Assembly (NCBI GenBank): GCA_030765065.1
Contig: CM060989.1
Span: 63,626,001 to 63,690,000 of the forward strand
DNA: 64,000 bases
Source: Deroplatys truncata
Lineage: Eukaryota; Arthropoda; Insecta; Mantodea; Mantidae
Direction of reading: 5' to 3'
This document shows positions 21,290 to 33,472 of this stretch, in pieces. Positions within the stretch are counted from its first letter, which is position 1, and every line of letters begins with the position of its first letter. The notes beneath the pieces are model-generated. The model had not been told where the DNA came from. It did not search any database and saw only the letters and a list, made by a program, of their open reading frames with translations. The position numbers were made by a program, and so were the translations under genes.

Positions 21290-21906
21290 TGATGTGTTAC
21301 ACTCACATGACTTTCTCTACTCTTGTACAAACTATTTTTACAAACGCTTATTCTCCATATGCTTCATGTTAATCGAGATACCGAGATGTTAATCTTATTG
21401 CTAATTTTCTTGTAGGTGCAAGGGGAATTGGTAGGCTTTAAGCGATAGTCAAATATTTTAAGAGCTGGTTGCTATGTGGAGTATTCCATTCTCTTTGCAT
21501 TACCAGGACAAAAAAAATGAATAACTAATTCCGATTTGAGAAAAAGTATAAGTATTGGAAAATTTAAGGGATTAACAAGCATTATCTCGAAAATGGTTCA
21601 TCCAACAAAAAAAAAAATGTATATGACATAAATTGTGTATTTTAACGCGATCTACATTTTTCGTGTGGTAAAATTTTGACTATCTCTTATAGTTTACCAG
21701 TTATACAAAAGTCGTTCACAATGAAGAATACTTTGGAGACATTCCCAGAAAATTCGAGATATACATTTCATTTGTCACGAAACTATCTTAAAGATATGAT
21801 ATTTTAATCAAAATCGTTAGAGCCATTTTTGCGAAAATTAAAAGTTTCGAAAAATGTTCCATGTAAAAGGTAATCTGGGGTGGGGGATTTTCTTGAAAAC
21901 CTTCGT
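21290..21906 (-). mobile_element. Family A element, 5' truncated
   Basis: Minus-strand copy from TCTGATGTGTTACACTCAC to TTGAAAACCTTCGTG, where it stops abruptly at an S5-related retroposon. The missing part is the 5' third with the microsatellite. Confidence 0.8.
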
Positions 21907-22151
21907 GACATGACAAATTTCCTAACCTTAAGAAACCCTTAAGCATCCAGTATTAAAGCACTTACGATAGTAGGTCGACATTGAGATTGTCATCTCTAAT
22001 GAGATGCCTTGGAGGTCTATCTGGGAAGCAACTTGAGTCATTTGGGGAATTCAATGTCCCACCGGCATGTTGTCACGGTAGCTCAACCGCACGGAGAGTG
22101 GGAAAATCGTGTTCAAATCTCGGCTGTGGCATTGAGTTGACTCTATATTTT
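21907..22151 (+). mobile_element. tRNA-like retroposon, old relative of family S5
   Basis: Shares with 34940-35378 the ACTTAC...GTCGAC/GTCGCC core, TGTCATCTC, GGGGAATT(C/T)AATGTC, CATGTTG and the tRNA-like GGTAGCTCA ... GTTCAAATCTCGGCTGTGGC block. It lacks the inverted tails, and no target duplication is visible. It sits between two family A copies in opposite orientation. Confidence 0.55.
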
Positions 22152-23057
22152 TACTTTCTCTACTACGTATAGTAAGTAGGGGAAGTATTGTATTCCACCC
22201 AAAAATTCGATGCCGAGATTTCACCGGAAATACACGTTTTGAGACGCCCTGAATCCAAAAAAAAGCATTTTTGGAAACATGTCCGCGCGCGCGCGCGTGT
22301 GTGTGTGTGTGTGTATGTCTGTGAACAGCATAACTCAGAAACGAACAGTCGGATAAACACCAAACTTGGTATTTAGATTCAGTATCTTCCAGAGATGCGA
22401 CACGAATGTTTTCAAGAAAATCCCCCCACCCCAGATTACCTTTTACATGGAACATTTTTCGAAACTTTTAATTTTCTCAAAAATGGCTCTAACGATTTTG
22501 ATTAAAATATCATATGTTTAAGATATTTTCATGACAAATAAAATGTATATCTTGAATTTTCTGGGAATGTCTCCAAAAGTATTCTTCATTGTGAACGACT
22601 TTTGCATAACTGGTAAACCATAAGAGATAGACAACATTTTACTACACAAAAAATGTAGATCGCGTTAAAATACACAATTTATGTCATATACATTTTTTGT
22701 TGTTGAGTGAACCATTTTCGAGATATTGCTTGTTATTCCCTTAAATTTTTCAATACTTATTTTCTCAAATAGGAATTCGTTATTCATTTTTTTGTCTTGT
22801 ATATGAAAAGAGTATTAATCTGTGGCAAAGAGAATGGTACTGCGCCTAGCAACCAGCTATTAAGAGATACGTCTATGCTTAACGGCTACTGTATTTCTAT
22901 AGTACGCCATAAGAGATAGTCAAGTATTTTTAGAACTGGTCGCTATGATCGTTTCTGCAAATGTTTACCTCGATTAATATGAAATAGATGGAGAATAAGA
23001 GTTTGTAAGAATAATTTGCACAAGAGTAGAGAAAGTCATGTGAGTGTAACACATCAG
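22152..23057 (+). mobile_element. Family A element, complete
   Basis: Both borders present (ACTTTCTCTACTACG... and GTAGAGAAAGTCATGTGAG...CATCAG). The microsatellite is a (CG)n(TG)n tract at 22284-22314. The 3' part belongs to the subfamily with AGAGTATTAATCTGTGGC and AAGAGATACGTC. Confidence 0.85.
22284..22314 (+). repeat. (CG)n(TG)n alternating tract
   Basis: Seven CG units followed by about nine TG units at the family A microsatellite position, an alternating purine-pyrimidine run of about 31 bases. Confidence 0.9.
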
Positions 23058-23930
23058 AATTTTTTTGAGGCAGTGAATGTGCTTGAATCTTTAGAATGCA
23101 TATTTTAGATTATGGATGCAAATTTTCAAACAAATCAGAACAAAACTAAATTGTAAGGAATAAATTTCATGCGCAAAAATGTAAAACTGAGAAAAAAACA
23201 TATACAGAAAGGGTCCAATGGGGTTAAAAGCGAGTGCGCGGGTGATTTAAGCATATCGCTAGGCTTTTAAAAATGGCGGATCGTAAAAAAAGGTTTGGCC
23301 AAAATGATTCGCAGTTGTCTATAGTTGTCACTGTATTTGAATTTTCTATCAATCTGGCTTTCTACTCCTTCGGGTTAGCATGCATGCTGACCATGAATAA
23401 CACTAAACTTCCCTTATTCCGCAACCTTGACAGGTAGAGAATATATCTTATTCCTCCCTTTGAGGTACACTTTCCCCCCTACCCAAAAACATTTTTAGAA
23501 AAACGTCAGTCTGAATGGCACAATTCAAAAGCCATAACTAACAGGCTTCATTTAGAGACAGTTACCGCAAATGTTTCCGGCGCCGGACATTTCTAACAGC
23601 TGTCTTGAACACGTCCTCATTTTGCTGAATGGAGTTAAGGAGGGGCAATTGGTTCGAGGCAAGACGACAAATGAAGTGCGGGTGTCAAATGCGTCGCTTA
23701 ACCCTACACGTGTTTCTGTTGCGCGCAAACATTACATAGGTTATGCGAGGTCTGCTTCAATTGGAACTGCGCTGTGAACACAAATGTCACGCCAAAACTA
23801 TCACGAATAACTAATAAAAGCAATGCTTGGTTGTACAGGAGAAAATGGGGGTAAAAAGAAACTTGGGTGCAAAAGATACAGACAACTTTCGAAGAAGTAG
23901 GAATGGGAGATGAAGTCAGTTTGAAGATGA
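23058..23930. other. No gene seen
   Basis: Unique-looking DNA. A 68-codon frame at 23571-23777 starts MFPAPDISNSC and has no domain. Confidence 0.4.
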
Positions 23931-24869
23931 TGTATTATATTTCAACTGTTGGGAGCCGAACTTGAAGTAGTTCCAACCACACGTATGGTAAAAATTTTCC
24001 GGTAACCTTCGCCCCAAATGTACTTTCCGGTGGCCTTTGCCCCAAGTTTAAAAATATTAACTTTGTAATGTGACTGTTTCTTTAAATATCATATACTTAT
24101 GTTTGCCTCGGCTGCGTCAGTATTTATATTTTTTTAGAGACATGAATGTCTTAGCAGGGAATGGTACGACTGAAGAATGTATGCTTACACAGATTATAAT
24201 TTTTACTTCACTCCTTTTATTAATTCTTGACACTATTTAAATAACACTTCACTGATATAGAGAGAGCTGTGAGATTTTTTTATTTAATTACTTGCACTTT
24301 TTAACACGTAAATTATTTTTGTCTCGCACGAATAAGTATTAAATTTCACGAGGACACATCTCGCGTCCGGTTAGGAACACTGTCTACAACCAACGCGTCC
24401 AGTTATGAGTGCTGTCTACAAGCAACTGACTTGATTTCTGCCGCCTAAATTTGTAAATTTCTGTATTTCAAGTCTCTGATTGACTAATCCTAGTCCAATA
24501 GAATACCTTCATTCAACTAAAGCTCTTTCTGGTTGTTGATTGTCTATAAACTATCATAAAAATTACATTATTGCTCCCAAGAATTACCAGTAGTATTGTT
24601 AAACTTTCAAATTCATTATTGCCTCAAGGTTACCTCATTGTTAGCAACTTTTAACCTATTATTCTCACAGCTCCTACATTATAAAATTACGTAATACATT
24701 CACATAGCATTATTACATATGTATACAATAATATAAACATATACAATGACTGTAATAATCACTTTTTATATATTGTTACATACACATATTGTTTTAAGGC
24801 GGGTTGTTATTGAATATATACATTATATAATTAGACTGAAATTATTTAAGTGTTAATAATACTGCCTCA
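23931..24869 (-). mobile_element. Solo LTR-like unit, family B
   Basis: Reversed copy: it starts TGTATTATATTTCAACTG and ends AATACTGCCTCA on the plus strand. Compared with the copy at 8419 it holds a small internal duplication near 24370-24425 (two GGTTA...GTCTACAA... blocks). The flanks do not match, so there is no surviving target duplication. Confidence 0.6.
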
Positions 24870-24879
24870 GAAAAGCATA

Positions 24880-25380
24880 TGCAGAAAGAAACAACAAAAG
24901 TAACGGTTTCTGGAAAGAAGAGTGGAGGATATTGAAAAGTAAGAAATTATAAGTAGTTTAAGGAAAGAAGATCATTCATAGATCATAAATATTTTAAAAC
25001 GGAATGGGGAAAAGAGAGATACATCGAAGTATGCCACAAAGAGGCCAGAATGCCGAATGCATGGGCGAGGACAGGTGTAATGAATTTAAGTGGTCTGGCA
25101 GGGAGGAGAAGGGGGGAGAGATGTACTAAATATAATGGAATGCATGACAATTGACATATTCAGGAATGCGAGGACACGGCTAAAGGAAGAGAGAATTTAA
25201 TTCTAGAGAAATAGAAAAATTTACCAATAGAGCTATAAGTTAGGAAGATTTTTAATACAAGATCAAATGAATATATGGAGAAAGCAGGAAAATATTTAGG
25301 AAAAATTAGCTTAAAATGGTTAAAAGAAATGAGAAGCAAATTGAAGAAGATACGGAAAAATGGTAACAAGGCAAAAAAAA
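24880..25380 (+). pseudogene. Non-LTR retrotransposon C-terminal relic
   Basis: In shifting frames the stretch gives WGKERYIEVCHKEA, ARMPNAWARTGVMNLSG, GRRRGERCTKYN and then HIQECEDTAKGREN, resembling the RNA-binding C-terminal end of insect non-LTR reverse transcriptases in which a cysteine/histidine cluster follows an ARTG motif. Several stops and frameshifts make it non-functional. It abuts the family B LTR, and a similar relic lies at 54955-55260. The polymerase domain is not present. Confidence 0.5.
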
Positions 25381-25589
25381 GTAAATAGTGGAAAATTATA
25401 CTTCCCCATTATACAAATATACAACAGAGTGTTAAATATAAGGGGAAGAGAAATAATAAGCAACTCCATTGTATAAATTGCATGTAAAATTTAAAGCAGA
25501 CAATAAATTATTCATTCATTATAAACTAACAAATAAAGCCAAGTACATATACCTAACAGTTTGATTCCTCATGAATGTGCAAATGAAAA

Positions 25590-26375
25590 ACTCTTATGTG
25601 TTACATTCACACGACATTCTCTACCCTCTATCGCTTATAAGTGTGCATACAAACTATTCTTACAAAAGTTTATTTGTCTATCTACTTCATTATATTTCAG
25701 TTAAACCTTTCTGAAAATAGATATATTACACATTTCGCTATAGATACAAACGGAATAGCAAAAGCCAAATTTTTAAGAGCGTAGTTAGCCTTAAATTTCC
25801 ATACTGTTTCCATGCAATCGCGAGAAATATCTGAAAAGAATAAGTAAAGGACAATTTGAACCATTAATAACGGATATCTTGGAAATGACTCATGCTACAA
25901 AAAAGCTACTTGAGATAAATTCTGTATTTTAAAGAGCTCTACATGTTTTTGTAGTACGTTTTCGTCTATGGCTTAATGTTTACCAGTTATACAAGATTAT
26001 ACAAACGTCCTTCCGAATGAACAGGACTTGAAAGACTATTCCCAGAAAAATGAAGATACACATTTTATTTGCTATGTAAATGTCTTTAATATAGGGTATT
26101 TTAATCAAAATCATTAGAACCATTTTTCAGAAAATCAAAAATTTCGAAAAAAAATTCCATGTAAAGGATAGCTGCGGTGGGGGATTTTCTTGAAAATCTC
26201 TTCACTTAAATACCAAGTTGAGTATTTATTCGACTTTTCGTTTTTGAGTTATACTGTTCATAGACACACACACGCGCGCGCAGACGCTTTTATCCCCTCT
26301 TAGGAAAAGTATCGCATATTACCCAAAACTCGATGAATTTTCACCGGAAATACACGTTTTGAGGCCCCGAATAAA
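25590..26375 (-). mobile_element. Family A element, diverged subfamily, rearranged
   Basis: Minus-strand copy from TGTGTTACATTCACACGAC to a short ACACACACGCGCGCGC tract near 26263-26280. It is then joined to a plus-strand 5' fragment (26300-26375, TCACCGGAAATACACGTTTTG). The next family A copy follows directly. Confidence 0.6.
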
Positions 26376-26381
26376 TAAAAA

Positions 26382-27213
26382 TCTGATGTGTTACACTCAC
26401 ATGACTTTCTCTACTCTTGTACAAACTATTTTTACAAAAGCTTATTCTCCATATGCTGCATGTTAATCGAGATATCGAGATGTTAATCTTATTGCTAATT
26501 TTCTTGTAGATGCAAGGGGAATTGCTAGGCTTTAAGCGATAGTCAAATATTTTAAGAGCTGGTTGCTATGTGGAGTATTCCATTCTCTTTGCATTACCAG
26601 GACAAAAAAATGAATAACGAATTTGAGAAAAAATAATTATTGGAAAATTTAAGGGAATAACAAGCAATATCTCGAAAATGGTTCACTCAAAAAAAAAATG
26701 TATGGCATAAATTGTGTATTTTAACGCGATCTACATTTTTTGTGTAGTAAAATTTTGTCTATCTCTTATGGTTTACCAATTATGCAAAAGTCGTTCACAA
26801 TGAATACTTTTGGAGACAGTCCCAGAAAATTCGAGATATACATTTCATTTGTCATGAAAATATCTTAAACATATGATATTGTAATCAAAATCGTTAGAGC
26901 CATTTTTGAGAAAATTAAAATTTTCGAAAAATGTTACATGTAAAGGGTAATCTGGGGTGGGGGATTTTCTTGAAAACCTTCGTGTCGCATCTCTGGAAGA
27001 TAGTGAACCTAAATACCAAGTTTGGTGTTTATCCTACTGTTCGTTTCTGAGTTATGCTGTTCATAGACAACAGACACACACACGGACATGTTTCCAAAAA
27101 TGTTTTTTTTTATTCAGGGGTCTCAAAACATATATTTCCGGTGAAATCGCGGTATCAAATTTTTGGTTGGAATACAATACTTCCCCTACTTACTATACGT
27201 AGTAGAGAAAGTA
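26382..27213 (-). mobile_element. Family A element, complete
   Basis: Minus-strand unit with both borders: TCTGATGTGTTACACTCAC at the left, and CTACTTACTATACGTAGTAG with AGAAAGTAA at the right. The microsatellite is short (ACACACACGG). Confidence 0.85.
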
Positions 27214-27727
27214 AACAGATAGTTTATGTTCTGACATAATGGTGCACCACTTGAGTGTTCAAAAGACATTCACTATTATTCGACAAATTTGGCAAGGAAG
27301 GGAAAGGAAGGAAAAGTAAAAAACTGTCTGTTAATGCATTTTATTCCTGCTGGTTCTAACACCTAGAGCTGGCTAGCCGAATTATAAGACATTCGACCTT
27401 GAAGGAGGTGCAGGTGATAAATGAGTTTCCTGCACCGTTAAATTGCGTAACAGCTCTTAATTTATATTAGGACATACCCATATAAAATTCTAAGTTTCTT
27501 CTGAAGTAGACAAGAGACAAGTCTTAAATTATTATCGCCATAAGTATGTGTCGTATTTCGAAGAGGCAAATCTCGCGTAAATTAAAAAAGGAAGAAGATA
27601 AAGTAAAGGGCTCTTATTTTGATGTATTTGTAAATTCAATAAATATTTTGGTGTATAAGCATTTTGATTCCAGAACTATTCTGATGATAATAATAAATAA
27701 TACGTACAATAGTATTATTAATATCTA
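27214..27727. other. No gene seen
   Basis: A 100-codon frame (27546-27848) starts here but ends inside the family D arm, so it is not a gene of its own. Confidence 0.4.
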
Positions 27728-28521
27728 CAGGGAGAGCCAAAAAACTACGAACCGCCTGCGCGGTGTTTTTCCTGTCCGCGTCCTCGGCTCTCGTTGCCGT
27801 CTGCGCTATCATAGAAAGGTGCGGATGAAACCATACAACATTTTTTAAAACTACTTTTAAAGGCTTTACTTACCAACTTTATGAAAGGAGATGCTGAAAC
27901 TGGCCACCGTCGTTGTCCATACATTTTTTGCACCTCTTTAGGAATCTACTCATCATTTGCCATTTTTTTTGGAGTTAACACTTGAAGCCCGTACATCTGT
28001 GAATACAATTTTGCCCCCTCCTTTTTAGAGAATTAGCAGCCAGGGAGATTTATTTTGCCTTTTTTCAACAGCTTATACGGCCAATATTTCGATGAGAAAA
28101 ATTGAAAGTCTGAGGGCAGAATTATTAGTACAGATTTGTAGCACCCTCGGTCCCCCGACCTAACCCCCTGCGACTTCTATCTCTAGGGTAACTTAAAACA
28201 TAAAGTATACAGACAAATCCAGAAACCCTGGAAGAATTAAAACAAAATATCCGCCAGGAAATTGCCAGCATTTCTAAACGTGAACTACGGCGAGTGATGG
28301 ATAGTTTCCTAAAGAGGTGCCAAAAATGTATGGGCAGCGACGGTGGCAAGTTTCAGCATCTACTGTCATAAAGTTGGAAAGTAAAGCCTTTAAAAGCAGT
28401 TATAAAAATGTTGTATGGTTTCATCCGCGCCTTTCTATGATAGCGGCAGACGGCAGCGAGTGCGAGGACCCGGACAGGAAAAACACCGCGTAGCCGGTTC
28501 ATAGGTTTTTGCCTCACCCTG
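27728..28521 (+). mobile_element. Family D transposon derivative retaining the catalytic end
   Basis: Flanked by TA (27726-27727 and 28522-28523). The ends are CAGGGAGAGCCAAAAAACTA and its inverted partner. The left arm (to about 27958) is the reversed transposase 3' end, as in the other two copies. The interior differs: it keeps the last catalytic block of the transposase (28140-28371) and lacks the DUF4817 N-terminus. Confidence 0.8.
28140..28371 (+). pseudogene. DUF4817-type transposase C-terminus
   Basis: The frame reads PRSPDLTPCDFYL, the third catalytic aspartate region of this DDE-type family, then a stop where W is expected, then GNLKHKVYRQ. After a frame break come REIASISKRELRRVMDSF-like residues, CQKCM and FQHLLS before the stop (28369-28371). 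The last 75 bases are the sequence that also appears inverted in the left arm. The helix-turn-helix and first two catalytic residues are missing. Confidence 0.7.
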
Positions 28522-28730
28522 TATTATTACGCTAATACATTATTAATCAAGAAGTGTCACTAAAAATAGTATTATCTCCATACTTATTAATAGAGCTACG
28601 ATTTTATGACCTAAAAGCACCATAATATGCAAACAAAATATGCTGTTATTTACAAAAATATACAGTGCAACATGAAAAATATGACCTAACAATATGAGGT
28701 AAAACTTTAGTTGTGAAGGCTTTTTATTTT

Positions 28731-28810
28731 ATTGAAATCTCGGTATCGAATTTTTGGGTGGAAGACAATACCTCTTCTGCTTACTATAGATAAATTGCAG
28801 AGAAAGTAAA
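28731..28810 (-). mobile_element. Family A 5' fragment
   Basis: Minus-strand 5' terminal piece (TTGAAATCTCGGTATCG to AGAGAAAGTAA), with a diverged palindromic segment (CTTACTATAGATAAATTG). Confidence 0.7.
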
Positions 28811-29582
28811 AAAAGGCAGTACCGAAATAAAGCAGCAAACACTTCAGAAAGCAGGTGTAGCAGACTGCCCTGTATTCGTATCTCTCCAAGCAGCCGGGAT
28901 GGGACGTTCATAATCCTATTGCCTGCAGTAACTCGTTCAGGCAATCCGCTCAACAAGTGAGCCGGAGAAGTTGCCTACCCCGTCAGGGGCTACTCGCCAC
29001 CTTGCTATTATTGTTTTCCTGCCCTGACTGCTTTTACAGATTTATGCCTAGTTATTTCGCACCGAGATTTACCTTCATCGCCAGCTCCCTGGTGAAATAC
29101 ACTGTCAAGGCACTGACGTACGGTAACAAAGCCAACATACTGACGAGGATGCAGTTGGGAGCATCAAGGCTTTGGAGGCATTGTGAGAAAAAGAAGAGTC
29201 GATTTGAAATTCAAATTTAATTTTCATTTCGCATTGTGCTCTAGATTAAGCCGCCCACATGAGCGGTCCTCACATACACATGCAGTCACCGTTCTCGAAT
29301 CCCATTATAAAAGGTTATTGGATAAAATGGAGGGCGTGGCAGGATAGTCCACTCTCTTAGATTGTTTCAGCTAATCTCTATGTTTCTCCTCTGTAGTCAT
29401 GATCTGCTGCAAAGTTAACTGAATGAGGACCTTAGCTTTGGGGACAGGAAGTCAATAAGTTTCGATGTTAAACATGCCAACCTAAGTTCAGAATTGCCTT
29501 ATAATTTTTACCAGAGTCGTAAGATTCCTTTAATTTAACTTATTAAAAATGTAAATTTCACCTATTAGAATCAGGTTCAGAG
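28811..29582. other. No gene recognised
   Basis: An 87-codon frame at 28957-29220 begins MSRRSCLPRQGLLATLLLLF, which looks like a hydrophobic segment, but no family, upstream signals or conserved partner support it. Confidence 0.3.
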
Positions 29583-29887
29583 GTGGCCTCGTAGCTCAGT
29601 CAGTAGAGAAGCTGCCTGTTGTGCTAGGGGTCCCGGGTTCGATTCTCGGCTGGAGTGGGAATTTTCTCTAGCCCAGATTAAACCCTACCCTCCCCAGAGT
29701 CTGGATGTATGAATGGGAGTGTGAATGTGTGTATGATCTAATGATTAAAAAACAAAGTGCAAGAAACCCAACGACAAGATTTACACGAATTAACACCATT
29801 GCGTATAGGCAATAAGTTCCAGAAGAAACACCGCCGATAAAACCACTGCAGTTAAAGGCGGGGGTATAAATGGAACTAAAAAAAAAT
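29583..29887 (+). mobile_element. tRNA-derived SINE (family S2 relative)
   Basis: The head GTGGCCTCGTAGCTCAGTCAG with B-box GGGTTCGATTCTCGG is followed by a body sharing CCCTCCCCAGAGTCTGG and GTGAATGTGTGT with 1201-1438. It ends in AAAGGCGGGGGTATAAATGG and an A-run, the target-primed tail expected of a SINE. Confidence 0.7.
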
Positions 29888-30370
29888 AGGTACATTTATG
29901 GCTATAATTTTATCACAAATTTTCGCGAAAGTTGATCACTTTTGGAAAAACCCTCATTTTTACTACAAAAACGAAAAAATGGCATTTAAAAATGTATTCA
30001 TTTTGAATGTTGGCTATAAGGGAATGAAAAATTAATTTGGAAAGGTACATTAACCCGAAAATTTAGACTATGCTATTAATTTTATGACCTGCAGGGCCAT
30101 CCAAAACAGCAGGGTTTTCCTGAGCTTTTGGAACACTCTGTTAGAAATATTTTCGTTTTGAAGTTCTTTAAGTAATTGCTACAGCGCAAAAATAATTCAC
30201 CGCGTGGAGAATAACAACATAAATAAACTGATGAAAATGCAGCTACAAGCAGTGCACGTTCCAACAATCTTTAACCGCAACGACATTAAAAATTTACACG
30301 AAGTTTTCACCATATTTTGAACTATAAATACCATATTTTATCGCTTTATTCACGAAATGTGTTAAAAAAA
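29888..30370. other. No gene seen
   Basis: AT-rich DNA between a SINE tail and a family A dimer. Confidence 0.4.
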
Positions 30371-31331
30371 TCTGATGTGTTACACTCACATGACTTTCTC
30401 TACTCTTGTACAAACTATTTTTACAAACACTTATTCTCCATCTACTTCATGTTAATCGAGATAAACACTTGCAGACTCTATCTTATTGCTAAGTTTCTTG
30501 TAGATGTAAGGGGAATATATATTTACAAGGGCAATATAGAAAAACAGTAGCCTTTAAGCACATACATATCTCTTAATAGCTGGTTGCTAGGTGCAGCACC
30601 ATTCCCTTTGCCACAGATTAATGCTCTTTGCATATCCAAGACAAAAAATCTGATGTGTTACACTCACATGACTTTCTCTACTCTTCTATAAACTATTTTT
30701 ACAAACGCTTATTCTCCATATGCTTCATGTTAATCGAGATGTCAATCTTATTGCTAATTTTCTTGTAGATGCAAGGGGAATATGGTAGGTTTTAAGCGAT
30801 AGTCAAACATTTTAAGCGCTGGTTGCTATGTGGCGCTTTCCATTCTCTTTGCAAGTCCAGGACATAAAAAAATGAATAACGAATTTGAGAAAAAGTATAT
30901 AAGTATTGGAAAATTTAAGGGAATAACAAGCAATATCTCGAAAATGGTTCAAACAAAAAAAATGTATATGACATAAATTATGTATTTTAACGCGATCTAC
31001 ATTTTTTGTTTAGTAAAAGTTTGTCTATCTCTTATGGTTTACCAGTTATGCAAAAGTCGTCCACAATGAAGAATACTTTTGGAGACCTTCCCAGAAAATT
31101 CGAGATATACATTTCATTTGTCATGACAATATCTTCAACATATGATGTTTTAATCAAAATCGTTAGAGTCATTTTTGAGAAAATTAAAATTTTCAAAAAA
31201 TCTTCCATGTATAGGGTAGTCTGGGATGGGGGGATTTTCTTGAAAAGCTTCGTGTCGCATCTCTGAAAGATAACCTAAATACCAAGTTTGGTCTTTATCC
31301 GACTGTTCGTTTCTGAGTTATGCTGTTCACA

Positions 31332-31369
<38 letters not shown>

Positions 31370-31497
31370 CATGTTTCCAAAAATGCTTTTTTTGGATTCA
31401 GGGGTCTCAAAACATGTATTTCCGGTGTAATCTCGGTATCGAATTTTTGGGTGGAATACAATACTTCCCCTACTTACTATACGTAGTAGAGAAAGTA
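30371..31497 (-). mobile_element. Family A dimer (extra 3' tail plus complete unit)
   Basis: On the minus strand a complete unit (30649-31497) is followed by a second 3' tail (30371-30648, period 278 bases) of a different subfamily carrying AGCACCATTCCCTTTGCC. The junction is TC-start to T-run without spacer. The same two-part structure with period 279 occurs at 51362-52470. Confidence 0.85.
31333..31366 (-). repeat. (AC)n microsatellite
   Basis: About 17 AC units, among the longest pure tracts at the family A microsatellite position. Confidence 0.95.
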
Positions 31498-32010
31498 ATA
31501 ACCCCCCAAAAATTACCTGGCCCTGCCTATTAGTATTATATACTCCTACGTTGATTCCGCACTACTAACGTTGTTTGTGACAATATGCAAATCAAAGCTT
31601 TCGCTAGAAATTAAAATTGTGTATGTATCTACCAAGAAAACTCGTCTCCACTTCAGTGGTTAAACAAATTGCCTGTTTCGTTCTCACAGTTGTTCCTTCT
31701 TCTCGTATATCTTCCTAAATTCCTTTTACCCGTTGGTTTATAAACATAGTAGATTAGGTAGGCTAGTTAGCTTCAATCTTTCTCGATGTTGCTTCCATTT
31801 CTCTTGATATTCCTTGATTTACTGAATACATATTTAGTTCTTATATATTCATTGCATATGCTATTTAATTTTCTACAGCCTTTGGTTTTTCTGAGAAAGC
31901 TTATCTCTACAGCCTGTATTCAACTTTCTCATTACCTAGGTTTCGCACCCTAAAGTAACATATGAATAGATTTGATTTTATAAAAAGTTAATCTTGCATC
32001 ATTACTTATT
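31498..32010. other. No gene seen
   Basis: AT-rich. Minus-strand words (such as a VRNLGNEKVEYRL-like run) weakly suggest a very old retrotransposon scrap, but I cannot support it. Confidence 0.3.
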
Positions 32011-32690
32011 ACTTTCTCTACTACGTATAGTAAGTAGGGGAAGTATTGTATTCCATCCAAAAATTCGATACCGAGATTTCACCGGAAATACATGTTTTGA
32101 GACCCCCTGAATCCAAAAAAAGCATTTTTGGAAACATGTCCGTGCGTGTATCTGTGAACAGCATAACTCAGAAACGAACAGTCGGATAAACACCAAACTT
32201 GGTATTTAGGTTCAGTATCTTCCAGAGATGCGACACGAAGGTTTTCAAGAAAATTCCCCACCCCAGATTCTTCATTGTGAACGACTTCTTGCATAACTGG
32301 TAAACCATAAGAGATAGACAAAATTTTACTACACAAAAATGTACATCGCGTTAAAATACACAATATATGTCATATACATTTTTTTTGTTGAGTGAACCAT
32401 TTTCGAGATATTGCTTGTTATTCCCTTAAATTTGCCCATACTTATACTTTTTCTCAAATTTGTTATTCACTATTTTTGTCCTGGTAATGCAAAGAGAATG
32501 GAATGCTCCACATAGCAACCAGCTCTTAAAATATTTGACTATCGCTTATAACCTACCATGTTCCCCTTGCATCTACAAGAAAATTACCAATAAGATTGAC
32601 ATCTCGATTAACATGAAGCATATGGAGAATAAGCGTTTGTAAAAATACTTTGTACAAGAGTAGAGAAAGTCATGTGAGTGTAACACATCG
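32011..32690 (+). mobile_element. Family A element with internal deletion
   Basis: Both borders are present, but about 150 bases between CACCCCAGATT and CTTCATTGTGAACG are missing compared with 13783-14648. The microsatellite is nearly lost (GTGCGTGTATCTG). Confidence 0.85.
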
Positions 32691-33472
32691 TAATTTTTTT
32701 TAAAGTTTTATGAATCGCTCCGCACATCATTGGTAATTTAAGGACACTTAGTAGAGATTTGGATTAAAAAAACTTATGTACTTTTGTTGTTATAATAGAC
32801 TATGGCATAAGGAGCATACCTATGTAATTTGGGCCGTTAAAGGGCTCTTACGATATGTGTTATTTTTAAATGTTCAGGTGCACTTTTCTCAAAATCTGTT
32901 TAACTTAAAACTTTGAAATTTGTTGTGGTTGTACAGAACGCGTAGCTTAATTTAGTAGGTTAAAGCTTTTTATTCTAAATTACGTGGTTTTCGCGAAAAA
33001 TAAATATAAAAACCTACACCATAAAAGTATTTGCCTGTTGCTATTTTTTAAAATTAACTTAATTCCTCAAATGAACAAATAGTTAACCGGCTATCTTATT
33101 TATAAAAATTCGCAATAAAAAATTAGCAGGATTCTGATCATTATTTTCAGAGAAATGTGTACGTATAAGTGAAAACAAAAATTATTTTAGGATAATAAGC
33201 AGTAAAAAGTTTACTGTCCTAGATAGTGTAATTCAAGAGAAAACTAACTTTCATATTCATATCTGTTTTTCTATTTATACTAGTATTGGTCGCAGTTTAT
33301 AATGCAATTCTAAAATTACAATTAATACTAAGACTGAGCCAATACTAAGAAGACGTTTCCTAAAATTGCAACTCTAAAAAATGTTTAGCAAGAAAACTGT
33401 GAAATTTGCTAGAAACCAGCAAAGCATTTTTAATATATTATTACTTATGGTTAATGTGCATAAAATACGAGG
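32691..33472. other. No gene seen
   Basis: Strongly AT-rich, no open frame of note, no shared repeat. Confidence 0.5.

Noticed and set aside
22051..22455. A recurrent open frame across family A copies (also at 13690-14070, 26957-27202, 38410-38619 and 52219-52458), giving LENLRVASLEDTE and FGWNTILPLLTI
   Set aside because: It recurs because the DNA repeats. Several frames and both strands are open, the microsatellite changes the frame between copies, and no start context or family supports a protein.
31560..31980. Minus-strand reverse transcriptase relic
   Set aside because: Only weak similarity in style, with no motif that can be named.
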